Positions 47,360-56,179 of a stretch of 64,000 nucleotides of DNA are shown piece by piece (the first letter of the stretch is position 1; every line of letters begins with the position of its first letter). Below the pieces are notes generated by a model, which was not told the origin of the DNA, ran no database searches, and saw only the letters and a program-made list of their open reading frames with translations. The position numbers were made by a program, and so were the translations under genes. Where the stretch lies: positions 31,795 through 95,794 of the forward strand of contig JAFARZ010000093.1 in the NCBI GenBank assembly GCA_019245115.1. The letters run 5' to 3'. This stretch comes from Streptosporangiaceae bacterium (GTDB lineage: Bacteria > Actinomycetota > Actinomycetes > Streptosporangiales > Streptosporangiaceae).

Positions 47360-47867
47360 AACCGGCCTCCCAAAGAATACCTTTTTTTAAAGCTTCGGCT
47401 TATCCCGGTCCGGATGCAAGGAGCGCTGCCAGCGTCGGCGGCCAAACGCTCGAGGGCGCCTGCCGCGGGACGTGATGAAGGTGCTGAAGACGCGCTCCCC
47501 GGCGCGGTGTTCGAGTGCGGATACTTCGAGGTTGAGCAGTAGCGGAACTGGCCGGCCTGTACTGCTGGCGCAGGCCATATCTTCGGCTCGGCCCGCATCA
47601 CGCGACCATCTCATCCCAAGCGCCGCGCCTGCCATGCCGCCGCGAGCGCCAGGCGCCGCGTCTCGCCTGGCTGCGCACGCCGGGAACGCCTACGTCCGCG
47701 GTGCGCCGTCGTGCCCGCCGTGCCGTGCCGCGCCGCGGGACCCGCCGGACCCAGTGGTCCGCTGGACAGTTAACTTGAAAAAGCTATAGTTCAATATGTT
47801 CCGGTTTTCGACCTGATGTCAGCCGGAACATGGCAGACCAGTCTCATAGACGCTGGAGGTGTCTGGT
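47360..47867. other. divergent intergenic region between clpC and the next gene
   Basis: About 500 bases without a gene I can support. Open frames on both strands here are compositional shadows. The right end holds a candidate promoter (listed separately); clpC promoter elements were not identified. Confidence 0.5.
47763..47790 (+). promoter_or_regulatory. candidate promoter for the 47868 gene
   Basis: TGGACA (47763-47768) and TATAGT (47785-47790) are separated by 16 bases, close to a sigma-70-type consensus, about 78 bases before the start codon. It is the only AT-rich patch in the gap. Confidence 0.45.
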
Positions 47868-49067
47868 TTGAGTGCTCTTCGTGAGACCTATGAGTCGCTC
47901 AATCTCGAACCAAAGCCCATCCGTCCGCACATCTTGGCGGCGGCGACGGTCGTCTTCGGTGACGACTACTACGCCGGCCGACGGGAGACCATCAACCTGT
48001 CCGGGTTCGTGCAGCTCAACAAGTGGCCGATGCCCGGCTTCGAGCACAAGGTCGACGAGAAGGGCCACGCTGAACTCGATCTCGAGCTCATCAGCGCGCC
48101 CGAGGTCGGCATCAAGGGGTTCAGTTATGAGCTGAACGACAGGATCCAGATCCTGTCCAACCCATTCCTGCCGAACACCGGCCACGTGCGGCAGATCGTC
48201 CCGGGCAAGAACTTCCCGGCGGAGTTCTACATCCGGCGATTCGGGATCCTGGAGACCAGCACGCTGCGGCTGGCTCACCGCAATGTCATTGACATCTATG
48301 GTGTCGTCGACTCCATCCCTCCCTACAAGAAGCCACTCACCGGTCCGTACCTCGGCAACCCGCGCGGCGACGACCCGCTCGACGTCGTGCAGGCGCCGAA
48401 CGTGGTCCGCGGCACCACCCTGCCTGAGGCCTGGTACCCGGCCAATGACCAGAACGAGCCAGTCGGCATCACGCCCACGGTGTTCTTCGCGGCGAGTCCC
48501 GGGCCTTGCATGTCGCTGCTGGTGGATCCCTCCATGATCATGCAGGTATCCGCCGAAGGCCAGATCACCGTCGAGGTTGACGGCCGGACGGAGACCATCG
48601 AGCTTGAGGGTGACTACCGGAAGGCAGCAGGGACGGAGATCCTGCTGTTCGGCCCGGACAAGCATGATGGTGCCGGCGTGCTGGCGCAGATGGCCCGGGT
48701 CGCCATGCAGGGCCACTGCGAAGCTCTCGGCGGTCGCGTGATGCTGCGGGCAAGCTGGCCGCGGCCTTCCGGCGGTACGCTCGGCGAGGGTACCGAGGAC
48801 AGCCTGAGCCGGGTCCGGTACCCGAGTGAGCTGCACATCGATGCTGCGTTCGAGATCGTCACCCCGAACGGCACCCTGTACTCAGTCAGCCCGGTGCATG
48901 TGGCCGGCAAGCTGAGGGACCTGGACGCGACCGGCACCGAGCTCAGCCTGGCTGGCGCCGACACCGCCCTGGTCAACACGGCCGGCACGGTCAAGGCGCG
49001 GCTGTCCGGAGTCCGGCTGGCGATGCGCGACGCGCACGTCGGCGAAACGGCGGCGGTGAACGTCTGA
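47868..49067 (+). CDS. unknown 399-residue soluble protein
   Basis: I do not recognise this protein. It has no signal peptide or membrane segment. Conspicuous segments are ATVVFGDDYYAGRRETINLSG near residue 25, GVVDSIPPYKKPLTGPYLGN, RGTTLPEAWYPANDQN and AASPGPCMSLLVDPS; the second half alternates short beta-like stretches (ITVEVDGRTETIEL, FEIVTPNGTLYSVSPV). The TTG at 47868 is taken as start because GGAGGT lies 7 bases upstream (GTG 47859 is possible). A strong promoter-like site precedes it and a 15-bp stem-loop follows, so it may be transcribed highly and alone. It heads a set with a PRMT-like methyltransferase, a propeller and an ABC1 kinase. Confidence 0.75.
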   Translation: MSALRETYESLNLEPKPIRPHILAAATVVFGDDYYAGRRETINLSGFVQLNKWPMPGFEHKVDEKGHAELDLELISAPEVGIKGFSYELNDRIQILSNPFLPNTGHVRQIVPGKNFPAEFYIRRFGILETSTLRLAHRNVIDIYGVVDSIPPYKKPLTGPYLGNPRGDDPLDVVQAPNVVRGTTLPEAWYPANDQNEPVGITPTVFFAASPGPCMSLLVDPSMIMQVSAEGQITVEVDGRTETIELEGDYRKAAGTEILLFGPDKHDGAGVLAQMARVAMQGHCEALGGRVMLRASWPRPSGGTLGEGTEDSLSRVRYPSELHIDAAFEIVTPNGTLYSVSPVHVAGKLRDLDATGTELSLAGADTALVNTAGTVKARLSGVRLAMRDAHVGETAAVNV

Positions 49068-49089
49068 TTCTGTTACACCGCTTGACGCG

Positions 49090-49140
49090 CTCGGCGGGAC
49101 TGGTTCTGATTGAAATTCCGATAGGACCAGTCCCGCCGAG
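49090..49140 (+). terminator. stem-loop with 15-bp perfect stem
   Basis: CTCGGCGGGACTGGT (49090-49104) pairs perfectly with ACCAGTCCCGCCGAG (49126-49140) over a 21-base loop, 23 bases after the unknown gene and 17 before the PRMT-like gene. It likely terminates or attenuates transcription between them. Confidence 0.75.
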
Positions 49141-49157
49141 CCGTATGAGGAGCGACA

Positions 49158-50015
49158 ATGGACCAGCGGCTTTTGCTGATGCACCAGGCCATGCTTTCCG
49201 ACCGGCGCAGGATCGACGCGTACGACCGGGCGCTCGAACGTACGGTGCGGCCCGGTGATGTGGTGGCTGACGTCGGAGCGGGAATGCTCGTATTGTCGAT
49301 GCTCGCGCTGCGGCATGGCGCCAAGCACGTTTTCGCCATCGAGGCTGATCCGGCAACGGCCGCGGTGGCTAGCGCGATCGCTGAGCGCAATGACCTCAAG
49401 GGCAGGCTTACCCTTATCCAGGGTGCTGCTCACAAAGTCCGGCTTCCGGTCCAGGCGGATGTGGTCGTCGCCGAAATGATGGGCAATCTCGGGCCAGAGG
49501 AGCAGATGATGACTGTCCTCGGTACTTTCGCCCGGAGAAATCTCCGTCCCGGCGGACACGTGATCCCGCGGACGCTGGTCACTCGTCTGACGGCGATCGA
49601 GTTCGATGACGAGGGCTGGGGGATCTGGGACGAGGATTACCACGGCTACCAGCTCGACGTGGTCCAGGAGCACGTCCAGCCCAGGGCCCAGCTTCATTTC
49701 TTCCAACGGCCGCCTATGCTGCTCACGAAGCCGACGGCTGTTACTGAGGGCAAATCACGTACGCTCACCGTTACCCGTCCGGGTCGGCTGCACGCCATCG
49801 CCGGATATTTCGAATCGACACTCGCGCCGGGCGTCAGCTTGTCCAATTTTCCTTCCTATCCCGGCTGCAACTGGGCGGTGTGGATCTGGCCATTGCGGCA
49901 CACCGATGTGGCGGTGGGTGACGCGCTGCGGGTCAAGATCCGCCCGTCGGAGAACGAACGTCTGGTCACGGACTGGACCCTGGAATGCGGCCTGCGGCGA
50001 AAGGCGGCAGCGTGA
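49158..50015 (+). CDS. PRMT-like SAM-dependent methyltransferase
   Basis: The 285-residue protein resembles protein arginine methyltransferases: VVADVGAGMLVLSMLALRHGA as the SAM-binding motif, VFAIEADPATA, and AEMMGNLGPEE at the place of the double-E loop (SExMGxxLxxE) that holds the substrate guanidine. A GHVIPRTL post-motif follows, as does a beta-barrel-like C-terminal half. Bacterial members of this family are rare and mostly serve special pathways. The target could be a protein or a guanidine/amine in the product. Its stop overlaps the propeller gene start by one base (TGATG). Confidence 0.8.
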   Translation: MDQRLLLMHQAMLSDRRRIDAYDRALERTVRPGDVVADVGAGMLVLSMLALRHGAKHVFAIEADPATAAVASAIAERNDLKGRLTLIQGAAHKVRLPVQADVVVAEMMGNLGPEEQMMTVLGTFARRNLRPGGHVIPRTLVTRLTAIEFDDEGWGIWDEDYHGYQLDVVQEHVQPRAQLHFFQRPPMLLTKPTAVTEGKSRTLTVTRPGRLHAIAGYFESTLAPGVSLSNFPSYPGCNWAVWIWPLRHTDVAVGDALRVKIRPSENERLVTDWTLECGLRRKAAA

Positions 50016-50653
50016 TGGTTTACGCCGCTGGCACAGTGCGTGACATCCCCGTACGTGCGCTTAAGCTCTGCGGTCTTACCTGGACCGGAGAGTATCTCTG
50101 GTACTCCGAAGCGGTGCAGAATCATATTGCCGCGCTGGATCCCGTCAGCGGCGAGATCATGCAGCGGATTCCTTGCCCCGGCGTGCGTACCGACCTGACC
50201 TCCATTGGCGGCAATCTGGTGCAGATAGCCGGGGAGAACCGGGTACTGCGGGTAATCGCCCCCGACTCTGGCGATGTGATCCGCGAGTTGCCGAATCCGC
50301 GGCCAGGAAACGTGTTGTGCGGCCTGGAGGCGACCCGGCATGGCGTATGGCTAGGGTATGAAGACCTCCGGGTCGTCGACCTGCGTGGAGCCGACGGCCT
50401 GCGGTTGATCGACAGCTTTCCGGTTCGGCATCCCATCGCTGGGCTCACGGTGTCGGACGACTATCTCGCGTACTCAGATTATCGAGCCGGGACGATTAAT
50501 CTCGTCGACCTGAGTGACCATCATGAGGTGGTGTCTATCTCGGTCCACGGCAATCCGACCGGCATCACCTGGGATGGCAGTCTCATCTGGTATTGCGATT
50601 ACGCCACGTTCCAGGTGAGGGCCATTGAGGTACCCGGCATCGCGGGAGGCTGA
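50015..50653 (+). CDS. beta-propeller protein, copy 1
   Basis: The 212-residue protein consists of about five repeated beta blades with motifs LCGLTWTGEYLWYSEAVQ, DPVSGEIMQRIPCPG and GNPTGITWDGSLIWYCDY. It resembles glutamine-cyclotransferase/SMP-30-like propellers, has no signal peptide, and no catalytic set could be assigned. It is a paralogue of the gene at 59546 (AGHPTGLTWDGYEIWYCDF). ATG 50015 overlaps the stop of the PRMT-like gene. A binding role for product or intermediates is possible. Confidence 0.8.
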   Translation: MVYAAGTVRDIPVRALKLCGLTWTGEYLWYSEAVQNHIAALDPVSGEIMQRIPCPGVRTDLTSIGGNLVQIAGENRVLRVIAPDSGDVIRELPNPRPGNVLCGLEATRHGVWLGYEDLRVVDLRGADGLRLIDSFPVRHPIAGLTVSDDYLAYSDYRAGTINLVDLSDHHEVVSISVHGNPTGITWDGSLIWYCDYATFQVRAIEVPGIAGG

Positions 50654-50658
50654 GGCGC

Positions 50659-51978
50659 GTGCTGAAGAGAATGGAGAAGCCCGGGCTTCGGTGGTTCGGG
50701 TCCGTCGGGGTGTCGCTCGCGCTGCTGGCGCGGGCGGTGCAGGTTGTGGCGACCATCGTCGTGGTGCTGACACCCGGGCTTTGTGCAGGCGTGGCGCGGA
50801 TGGCGGTGGGCAACCGCACGGCGGGCTCTCGTCATCTCTACCGCCGCATCAGGGTCCTGCTGACCAGGCTTGGTCCGACGTTTGTAAAGGCAGGCCAGGT
50901 ACTCGGCACCCGGCGCGATGTGCTGCCGGCCGTGCTGTGCGACGAACTGTGCCTGCTCGCCGACTCGGTGGCACCATTGGATGCTGTCAGCACCAGAAGC
51001 GGCCTGCACCAGGCGTACGGGACGGATCTGGAGGGAGTCTTCGGTCATATCGACTCCCGTCCGATTGCCAGCGGTAGCGTCGCCTGCGTCTACAAAGGCA
51101 CCCTGCCCTCAGGCGGTGAGGTGGCCATCAAGCTGCGCAGACCGGATATCGAACATGTCATGCGCCGCGACCTCGCGCTGATCCGCCGTGGGGCCGCAGT
51201 GGTCGCCCGCCTTCCTGCATTCCGCGGCATGCCGGTGACCGACGTCGTGGCCGCCATGTGCGGCGCCGTGCTCAACCAGCTTGACTTCGCGCGTGAGGCG
51301 GCTAGCCTGCGGCGGCTCCGCGACAACCTCTCCACCGTGCCCCGGATCTGGGTGCCGCGAGTGCATGCGGAAGCATCTCGTCCCCGTTGCATCGTCATGG
51401 AGTTCATCCCTGACCTCGACATCGGGTCTGCCGCAAAATGCCCGCCCGCCATGCGCAGGCAGTTCGCGGTCTCAGCCTTGACCGCGATTTACCACATGCT
51501 GTTCGTTGACGGATTCGTCCATTGTGATTTGCATCCGGGCAACCTGTACTTCACGCGCGTGGGAGAGGTCGTGGTGCTTGATGCGGGCTTCAGCGTCCAG
51601 CTGAGCGAGCGCCTGAGGCGCCTGTTCGCAGAGTTCTTTCTCAACATGGCCGTTGGCCGGGGTCGCCGGTGCGCCGAGATCGTGATCGAAAGCTCGGTTG
51701 GCGCCCACGAAAGCGCTGACCGTGAGGGATTTATCACACTCATGGCTGAGCTGGTAGAGCGGAGTCACGGTCTGCCCGCGAAAGATTTCAGCCTGCTCGC
51801 CTTCGCCGGCGAGATGTTCGATCTTCAGCGTAAGCATGGCATCCATGCAGCTCCCGAGCTGATTTTCCCGCTGCTATCCCTCCTGGTCATCGAGGGCACG
51901 ATTCGTGACCTTGATCCCGGCATCGACTTTCAAGAGGTAGCGCGTCCGGTGCTGAACCGCGGGCTGTTCGGCAGTTGA
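50659..51978 (+). CDS. ABC1/UbiB (AarF-like) atypical kinase family protein
   Basis: The 439-residue protein has the ABC1 kinase-like layout: KxGQ-like FVKAGQVLGTR near residue 76, the Ala-rich nucleotide loop IASGSVACVYKGTL, VAIKLRRPDIE with the ATP-site lysine, and VHCDLHPGN and VLDAGFS as catalytic and metal-binding loops (usually DFG; here DAG). A hydrophobic stretch lies at residues 15-45. UbiB proteins support quinone or isoprenoid lipid handling; in clusters their role is not established. The GTG start has GGGAGG 9 bases upstream and follows the propeller gene after 5 bases. Confidence 0.85.
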   Translation: MLKRMEKPGLRWFGSVGVSLALLARAVQVVATIVVVLTPGLCAGVARMAVGNRTAGSRHLYRRIRVLLTRLGPTFVKAGQVLGTRRDVLPAVLCDELCLLADSVAPLDAVSTRSGLHQAYGTDLEGVFGHIDSRPIASGSVACVYKGTLPSGGEVAIKLRRPDIEHVMRRDLALIRRGAAVVARLPAFRGMPVTDVVAAMCGAVLNQLDFAREAASLRRLRDNLSTVPRIWVPRVHAEASRPRCIVMEFIPDLDIGSAAKCPPAMRRQFAVSALTAIYHMLFVDGFVHCDLHPGNLYFTRVGEVVVLDAGFSVQLSERLRRLFAEFFLNMAVGRGRRCAEIVIESSVGAHESADREGFITLMAELVERSHGLPAKDFSLLAFAGEMFDLQRKHGIHAAPELIFPLLSLLVIEGTIRDLDPGIDFQEVARPVLNRGLFGS

Positions 51979-52050
51979 TGTGACTTTCAGATAACGTACT
52001 GTGAACGGGTGCATGTCCTTACAGCGAGCGATCCAGGAGGAGCAGCCTCG

Positions 52051-52428
52051 ATGGGTGAGGCGGAGGAAACAGGCGTGCGGCCGATATGGCCAGGAGGAAC
52101 GAGCGCCGAGTACATTGCCGCCCGGCTTGACGTGGCAAAGATGGAGCGGGCGCTGCGAGACCAGGTCGAAGGGCCCCGTAGCCCGTCCACGGACACGCCC
52201 ACGCGGATTACGCGGCTGAGTGAACTCTTTGGTGGCCTCCCGGCCAATTTCATCGACGGTGCCCAGCGCGGCATTGATCTGCTATCCCCGGTGTGGAATG
52301 TTCTCGACCTGCACCCACGTGGCAGGGCGGATTGGTACGCCAGCAATTCTTACGCTGGGGAGTCCAGTCCTAATCAGCACAATGGCGGAGGCTTGTTATC
52401 AACACAGCCCCGGATGCCGAACAGCTGA
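52051..52428 (+). pseudogene. internally deleted DUF899 gene copy
   Basis: The 125-residue reading frame matches both ends of the DUF899 protein at 21859 but lacks its middle. The N-terminal part (YIAARLDVAKMERALRDQVE, then RLSELFG) continues directly into the C-terminal part (LPANFIDGAQRGIDLLSPVW, then GRADWYASNSY). About 110 residues including the ACPMCSMW redox motif are missing, with the frame kept open. A ribosome site AGGAGG is 9 bases before the ATG, so it could still be translated as a small protein. A decayed duplicate is the simplest reading. Confidence 0.8.
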
Positions 52429-52576
52429 AAACCCACTGAGCCGCGACGATAGCTCGCGCAGTGCGGTTGATCATGACAAACGAAACTGGACTTCAGAGGT
52501 ATGCTATTAAAATCATGGGTCCATAGCGGCCCGTTCAGCAGGGAATAAATGAAAGAGGGGGGGTCGAGGAGATATC

Positions 52577-53629
52577 ATGCGGAATAAGCTGAGCACCGCT
52601 CCGCCTATCAGCGAAAGGCTCAGCCAGCGGCCATTTATCGTGCAGCGGCAGCGGAATAGTGAGATCGTTCCCATTGCCCTGCTGATTACGTCGCCCGACT
52701 GGCCTCGCCTTAACGGTGAGGACAAGCAGCACACGCTCAGGCTAGCCGAGACAGATGCAGAGCTGCCGCCAATTCTCGTGCATCGCCAGAAGATGGTGAT
52801 AATCGACGGGATGCACCGCCTTAGGGCGGCAATACTGAAGGGTCAGGAGTCGATAGCCGTCGAATTCTTCGACGGCAGCGATGAAGAAGCCTTTTTGCAG
52901 GCTATAAAGGCGAACACGACTCATGGCCTGCCGCTTTCGATGGAAGACCGACGGGCGGCAGCGCGAAAAATTATCGTGGCGAATCCGGATCTCTCCGATC
53001 GGTATATAGCCGCATATTCAGGCCTATCCGACAAGACGGTGGGCATGATCCGCCGCTCGATGGGTGCCCAGGCGGGATTGAACACGCGTCTGGGGGTGGA
53101 CGGCAGAGTCCGCCCGCTCAACGGTCGGCAGGGGCGCCAGCGCGCAGCCGATGTCATCAGCCAGCGGCCCACTGCTTCGCTGCGCGAAATCGCGGAGGAA
53201 GCTGGCATATCTATCGGAACCGCGCATGACGTACGCAAGCGAATGCACCGGGGAGAAGGTCCGTTGCCATCACGGAACGTGACCTGCCGTGACGCGGCTC
53301 TCGAATTGCCATCTCTTGGATCCGGCTCCGAACCCTTGGGGGCGCCGATAGGCAGGCTGGTTACCGTGCGCCCCGATCCCGCACCGGTAATTGACCACTC
53401 AAGGCTCATGGACAGCCTGGCAAAAGACCCGGCGCTACGGCACACGGAGCGTGGGCGGGAAATGCTCCGCCTCCTGCGCATGCAAGTAACGGGGGTCGCG
53501 CGCCTCGTGGAGCTCGCGGATACGGTGCCACCCCACCGCACCGGCACTATCGCAAGGATCGCCCGGCAGTGTGAGAAGGCGTGGGGACGGCTCGCACAGG
53601 AGCTCGAACGCAGGAATCCTGATAATTAG
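52577..53629 (+). CDS. StrR-type cluster-situated regulator, second copy
   Basis: The 350-residue protein parallels the regulator at 5772: ParB-like DWPRLNGEDKQHTLRLAE, PPILVHRQKMVIIDGMHRLR, FFDGSDEEAFLQAIKAN, HGLPLSMEDRRAAARKI, and the HTH LREIAEEAGISIGTAHDVRK. These features define StrR/TeiR-like pathway activators. GAGGAG precedes the ATG. It is transcribed towards a strong terminator and sits near the right edge, so the two StrR-like genes bracket the cluster. Each may control one arm or they may form a cascade. Confidence 0.88.
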   Translation: MRNKLSTAPPISERLSQRPFIVQRQRNSEIVPIALLITSPDWPRLNGEDKQHTLRLAETDAELPPILVHRQKMVIIDGMHRLRAAILKGQESIAVEFFDGSDEEAFLQAIKANTTHGLPLSMEDRRAAARKIIVANPDLSDRYIAAYSGLSDKTVGMIRRSMGAQAGLNTRLGVDGRVRPLNGRQGRQRAADVISQRPTASLREIAEEAGISIGTAHDVRKRMHRGEGPLPSRNVTCRDAALELPSLGSGSEPLGAPIGRLVTVRPDPAPVIDHSRLMDSLAKDPALRHTERGREMLRLLRMQVTGVARLVELADTVPPHRTGTIARIARQCEKAWGRLAQELERRNPDN

Positions 53630-53685
53630 CTGTCGGCTACGGATGCACGTCTCCAGAGCCGCGGGCGGCCAAGGGCGAGTAGGAC

Positions 53686-53721
53686 TGTCACACGGCGGCC
53701 AGAGATGGCCGCCGTGTGACA
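53686..53721 (+). terminator. perfect 16-bp stem-loop after second StrR-type gene
   Basis: TGTCACACGGCGGCCA (53686-53701) and TGGCCGCCGTGTGACA (53706-53721) pair without mismatch across a GAGA loop, 57 bases after the regulator stop. No T-run follows, as is common in actinomycete terminators. Confidence 0.8.
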
Positions 53722-54197
53722 TCCGCCCGGAGCGGGTGCGATGGTGATGTCTCCGGCGAGCTGGCCGATTCTCTGGAACCAGTGTTATATAAAATATCAG
53801 CGATGTGCGGTAGGCTACCGCGGCCCCTTACCTGCACATCGGCGACGTCCTTGGTTGGTACGCCATGACTGAGGACCTGGCGGCGACCAGCTTGATCTGC
53901 CGGCCACCACTGACCAGTCGGCCTTGAACCGCGCTTCCCGCGGGAGGGCGAAACCGCCGTCGAGGGCGATGTCTTACGGCGGCAGGCCGGGGCTTCTCCA
54001 ATGTTGCGTATATAGTACTGAAGTGAGAGATCACGCGAATAGGTTTGCTGGGCTCGCGGCGCAGTGCTCCCTGAGGGGACGGCCCCCCACGGCCCCCGGC
54101 CGGGGACTGCCCCTGGCGGCGTTGTCGCCGGTCGCCAGCCAGACCAGGCCAGCGTCCTATCCGCGCCACCTCTCACGTGGGCGGAGAGGCAACGGAT
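53722..54197. other. non-coding gap before HxlR gene
   Basis: About 475 bases between the terminator and the HxlR gene. Only a few AT-rich steps (around 53786-53800 and 54000-54020) stand out; I see no gene or clear operator. Confidence 0.5.
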
Positions 54198-54857
54198 ATG
54201 GAACATGAGCGCCGCAGCTATGGTCAGTACTGTGGATTGGCTGGTGCGCTCGATGTCATCGGTGAGCGATGGACGCTGCTGATTATTCGTGAACTCCTCA
54301 TCGGGCCGTGCCGGTACAACGAGCTACTGGCCAACCTGCCGGGCATCGGCACCAACCTTCTCGCCGCACGGCTGAAATACCTGGCCAAGGACGGGCTCAT
54401 CGAGGTCGTCCCACCGGACCAGAACTCGAAAATCAAGCGCTATCGGCTGACCGACGAGGGGGAGGCGTTGCGGGAGCCGGTGCTGGGCATGGCACGGTGG
54501 GGACTCGGCCGACTTGATGCACCCGAAGTGGAGGAAGCAGTCCGGCCCCGGTGGGCCATGCTCGCCGTCGAGGCGATGATCGATGAGAGGCGGGCGGCGG
54601 ATCTTGACGAGTCGTATGAGTTCGACATCGACGGCGAGGTTTTTCACGTCGAGGCCCGCTATGGGAAAGTCAAGGTAATCCCGGGACCGGCGAATCAGCC
54701 TGTCCTCACCGCCCAGACGGACGCGAGGACGTTCGTGGACATCGGAGCCGGCCGGATGGATCCGCTCGAAGCGACGCTGACCAAGCGGCTGGTAATGGAA
54801 GGTGACATCGAGGCGATCCTGCGCTGCTGCCGCCTGCTCGGTCTTGCCCCGGGATGA
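54198..54857 (+). CDS. HxlR-family regulator with SCP2-like C-terminal domain
   Basis: The 219-residue protein begins with an HxlR winged helix: QYCGLAGALDVIGERWTLLI, RELLIGPCRYNELLANLPGIG, TNLLAARLKYLAKDGLIE. The last 110 residues (FDIDGEVFHVEARYGKVKV) resemble an SCP2 sterol-binding domain, an arrangement known in actinobacterial HxlR proteins that may sense a hydrophobic ligand. ATG 54198 has GGAGAGG 8 bases upstream; GTG 54177 is less likely. It may control the small gene or the sulfur operon to its right, which is inference from position. Confidence 0.85.
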   Translation: MEHERRSYGQYCGLAGALDVIGERWTLLIIRELLIGPCRYNELLANLPGIGTNLLAARLKYLAKDGLIEVVPPDQNSKIKRYRLTDEGEALREPVLGMARWGLGRLDAPEVEEAVRPRWAMLAVEAMIDERRAADLDESYEFDIDGEVFHVEARYGKVKVIPGPANQPVLTAQTDARTFVDIGAGRMDPLEATLTKRLVMEGDIEAILRCCRLLGLAPG

Positions 54858-54900
54858 CCCGCTGCCTGGACCGCGCTTCGCGCCAGGCCCGGATGATCCG

Positions 54901-54939
54901 GCCCCGGGGCCGCGCTGCGCGCCGCCCCGGGGCCGCGCT
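54901..54939. repeat. 16-bp direct repeat, itself palindromic
   Basis: GCCCCGGGGCCGCGCT occurs at 54901-54916 and again at 54924-54939. Each copy contains the palindrome GCCCCGGGGC and can form hairpins just after the HxlR gene, possibly helping to end transcription. Confidence 0.6.
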
Positions 54940-55064
54940 CCATGCCGCCCCGCGCGCCCAGTACGCTCCGCGAGGCTCCCTCAGCTGCAGCCATCCACTT
55001 CTTCCCAGCTACCACCGTCTTAATTAGGCTCTCTACTATACGTTTTTATAGTGTGGAGGCCCTG

Positions 55065-55241
55065 GTGTCGCTCGAACGCCATCCCATGGTGAAGCTGCTC
55101 ATCACTAACGATCCTGTTCAGCAGGTATGCCCCTGGCTCGATGACAGCCTCGGGTCCGCCGACACCCTCGAGGAGACACCCAGCGGAGGCCGTTCGCATT
55201 CAACCGCAGACGACACGAGGTTGAACGACGGAGAACAGTGA
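55065..55241 (+). CDS. possible small protein, 58 residues
   Basis: A short frame starts at GTG 55065 with GGAGG 5 bases upstream and an AT-rich promoter-like patch (CTACTATA and TTTATAGT at 55032-55052) just before it. The peptide reads MSLERHPMVKLLITNDPVQQ at the start, has one Cys, and ends in a polar Ser/Thr/Asp-rich tail. No family was recognised. It could be a small regulatory protein or peptide precursor, or a chance frame; ribosome site and promoter-like DNA are the only support. Confidence 0.35.
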   Translation: MSLERHPMVKLLITNDPVQQVCPWLDDSLGSADTLEETPSGGRSHSTADDTRLNDGEQ

Positions 55242-55268
55242 CCCGGCCGTTCAGGAGACGACCGGGTC
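55240..55268. terminator. short convergent stem-loop
   Basis: GACCCGG (55240-55246) pairs with CCGGGTC (55262-55268), 20 bases beyond the stop of the minus-strand homocysteine methyltransferase operon. The stem is only 7 bp, so the call is tentative. Confidence 0.4.
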
Positions 55269-55288
55269 GCCGCTCGCCGCCAAAACGG

Positions 55289-56179
55289 CTAGCTGTCAAC
55301 GCCATCGCCGACGGTCTGGCTGTACGCGGCCCGCATGTGCTCGGGGGTCGTGCCGCAGCAGCCGCCAAGGATGTCGATCGCGTATTCCCGCCGCCACCGT
55401 GCGGCCACGTCGGCGAACTCTTCCGGCGACATCACCGGAGCCAGATAGCGCCCGGAAGGCGCGCCCGGTGGGAGGTCCCCTCGATCCTCGAGGTTCGGAT
55501 AGCAGCCGATCGGGCCGGAACAGGATTCCCGGAGTTCTCCGAGCGCACGCTCGGTGCCATCGGGAGACGTGCAGTTGACCAGCACGGCCTCGGCTCCGTC
55601 GTGTACGGCGGCTTTCGCCACGGGTCCGAGCCGCTCGCCCGACAGGACCCGCCCTTCCGCGTCGCATACGAAGCTAACCCAGCCCTGGCAGCCGGCCGCC
55701 TGTGCCGCCTCGAGCGCGATCCTGGCTTCCCGCGAGGTGTTCATCGTCTCGATAAGGACAAGGCCGACACCCGATCTGCTGATCTCAGTAGCAAGCCAGC
55801 GATGTTCGGCCCTCAGCTCCTCGTCGGACGGCACCAGATCCGGCCGGAAGCAGTCCTCGACCGGGGCCATCGAGGCGGCCACCCGCGCGTCGCTCCCGCC
55901 GCGGGCGGCCATAGCGACTCCGATCGCCGCGTGCACCATCCACGCATGCCCCGCGCCATCGAGACCGAGCCTGCGCAGGGTACGCGCATTGCACCGGAAC
56001 GTGTTGGCGGTAATCACCTGAGCACCTGCCGCCAGGTAGCGTTCATGCACATCCCGCAGGATGACCCGGTTCGGCTCTGTGTTGAGCGCCACCGTGCTCC
56101 ACCATGGCTCAGTCAGGCTCATACCCGCCCGCATGAGCTCAGTCGCGACGCCGCCATCCAGTCGTATCAGTCCGTTCAT
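55289..56179 (-). CDS. homocysteine S-methyltransferase family protein
   Basis: The 296-residue protein matches the homocysteine S-methyltransferase (MmuM-like) domain: LDGGVATELMRAGMS at the start, ITANTFRCNARTLRR, VLVNCTSP with the first zinc cysteine and DILGGCCGTTPEHMRA with the paired cysteines. It would transfer a methyl group from S-methylmethionine or SAM to a thiol. Its start overlaps the upstream cystathionine synthase-like gene by 4 bases, making it the last gene of a four-gene sulfur operon. A thiol other than homocysteine as acceptor is possible in this context. Confidence 0.9.
   Translation of the reverse strand: MNGLIRLDGGVATELMRAGMSLTEPWWSTVALNTEPNRVILRDVHERYLAAGAQVITANTFRCNARTLRRLGLDGAGHAWMVHAAIGVAMAARGGSDARVAASMAPVEDCFRPDLVPSDEELRAEHRWLATEISRSGVGLVLIETMNTSREARIALEAAQAAGCQGWVSFVCDAEGRVLSGERLGPVAKAAVHDGAEAVLVNCTSPDGTERALGELRESCSGPIGCYPNLEDRGDLPPGAPSGRYLAPVMSPEEFADVAARWRREYAIDILGGCCGTTPEHMRAAYSQTVGDGVDS

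Noticed and set aside
54942..55241. 99-residue frame starting at ATG 54942
   Set aside because: The first 40 residues cover the GC-rich repeat with no ribosome site; only the part from 55065 has support.
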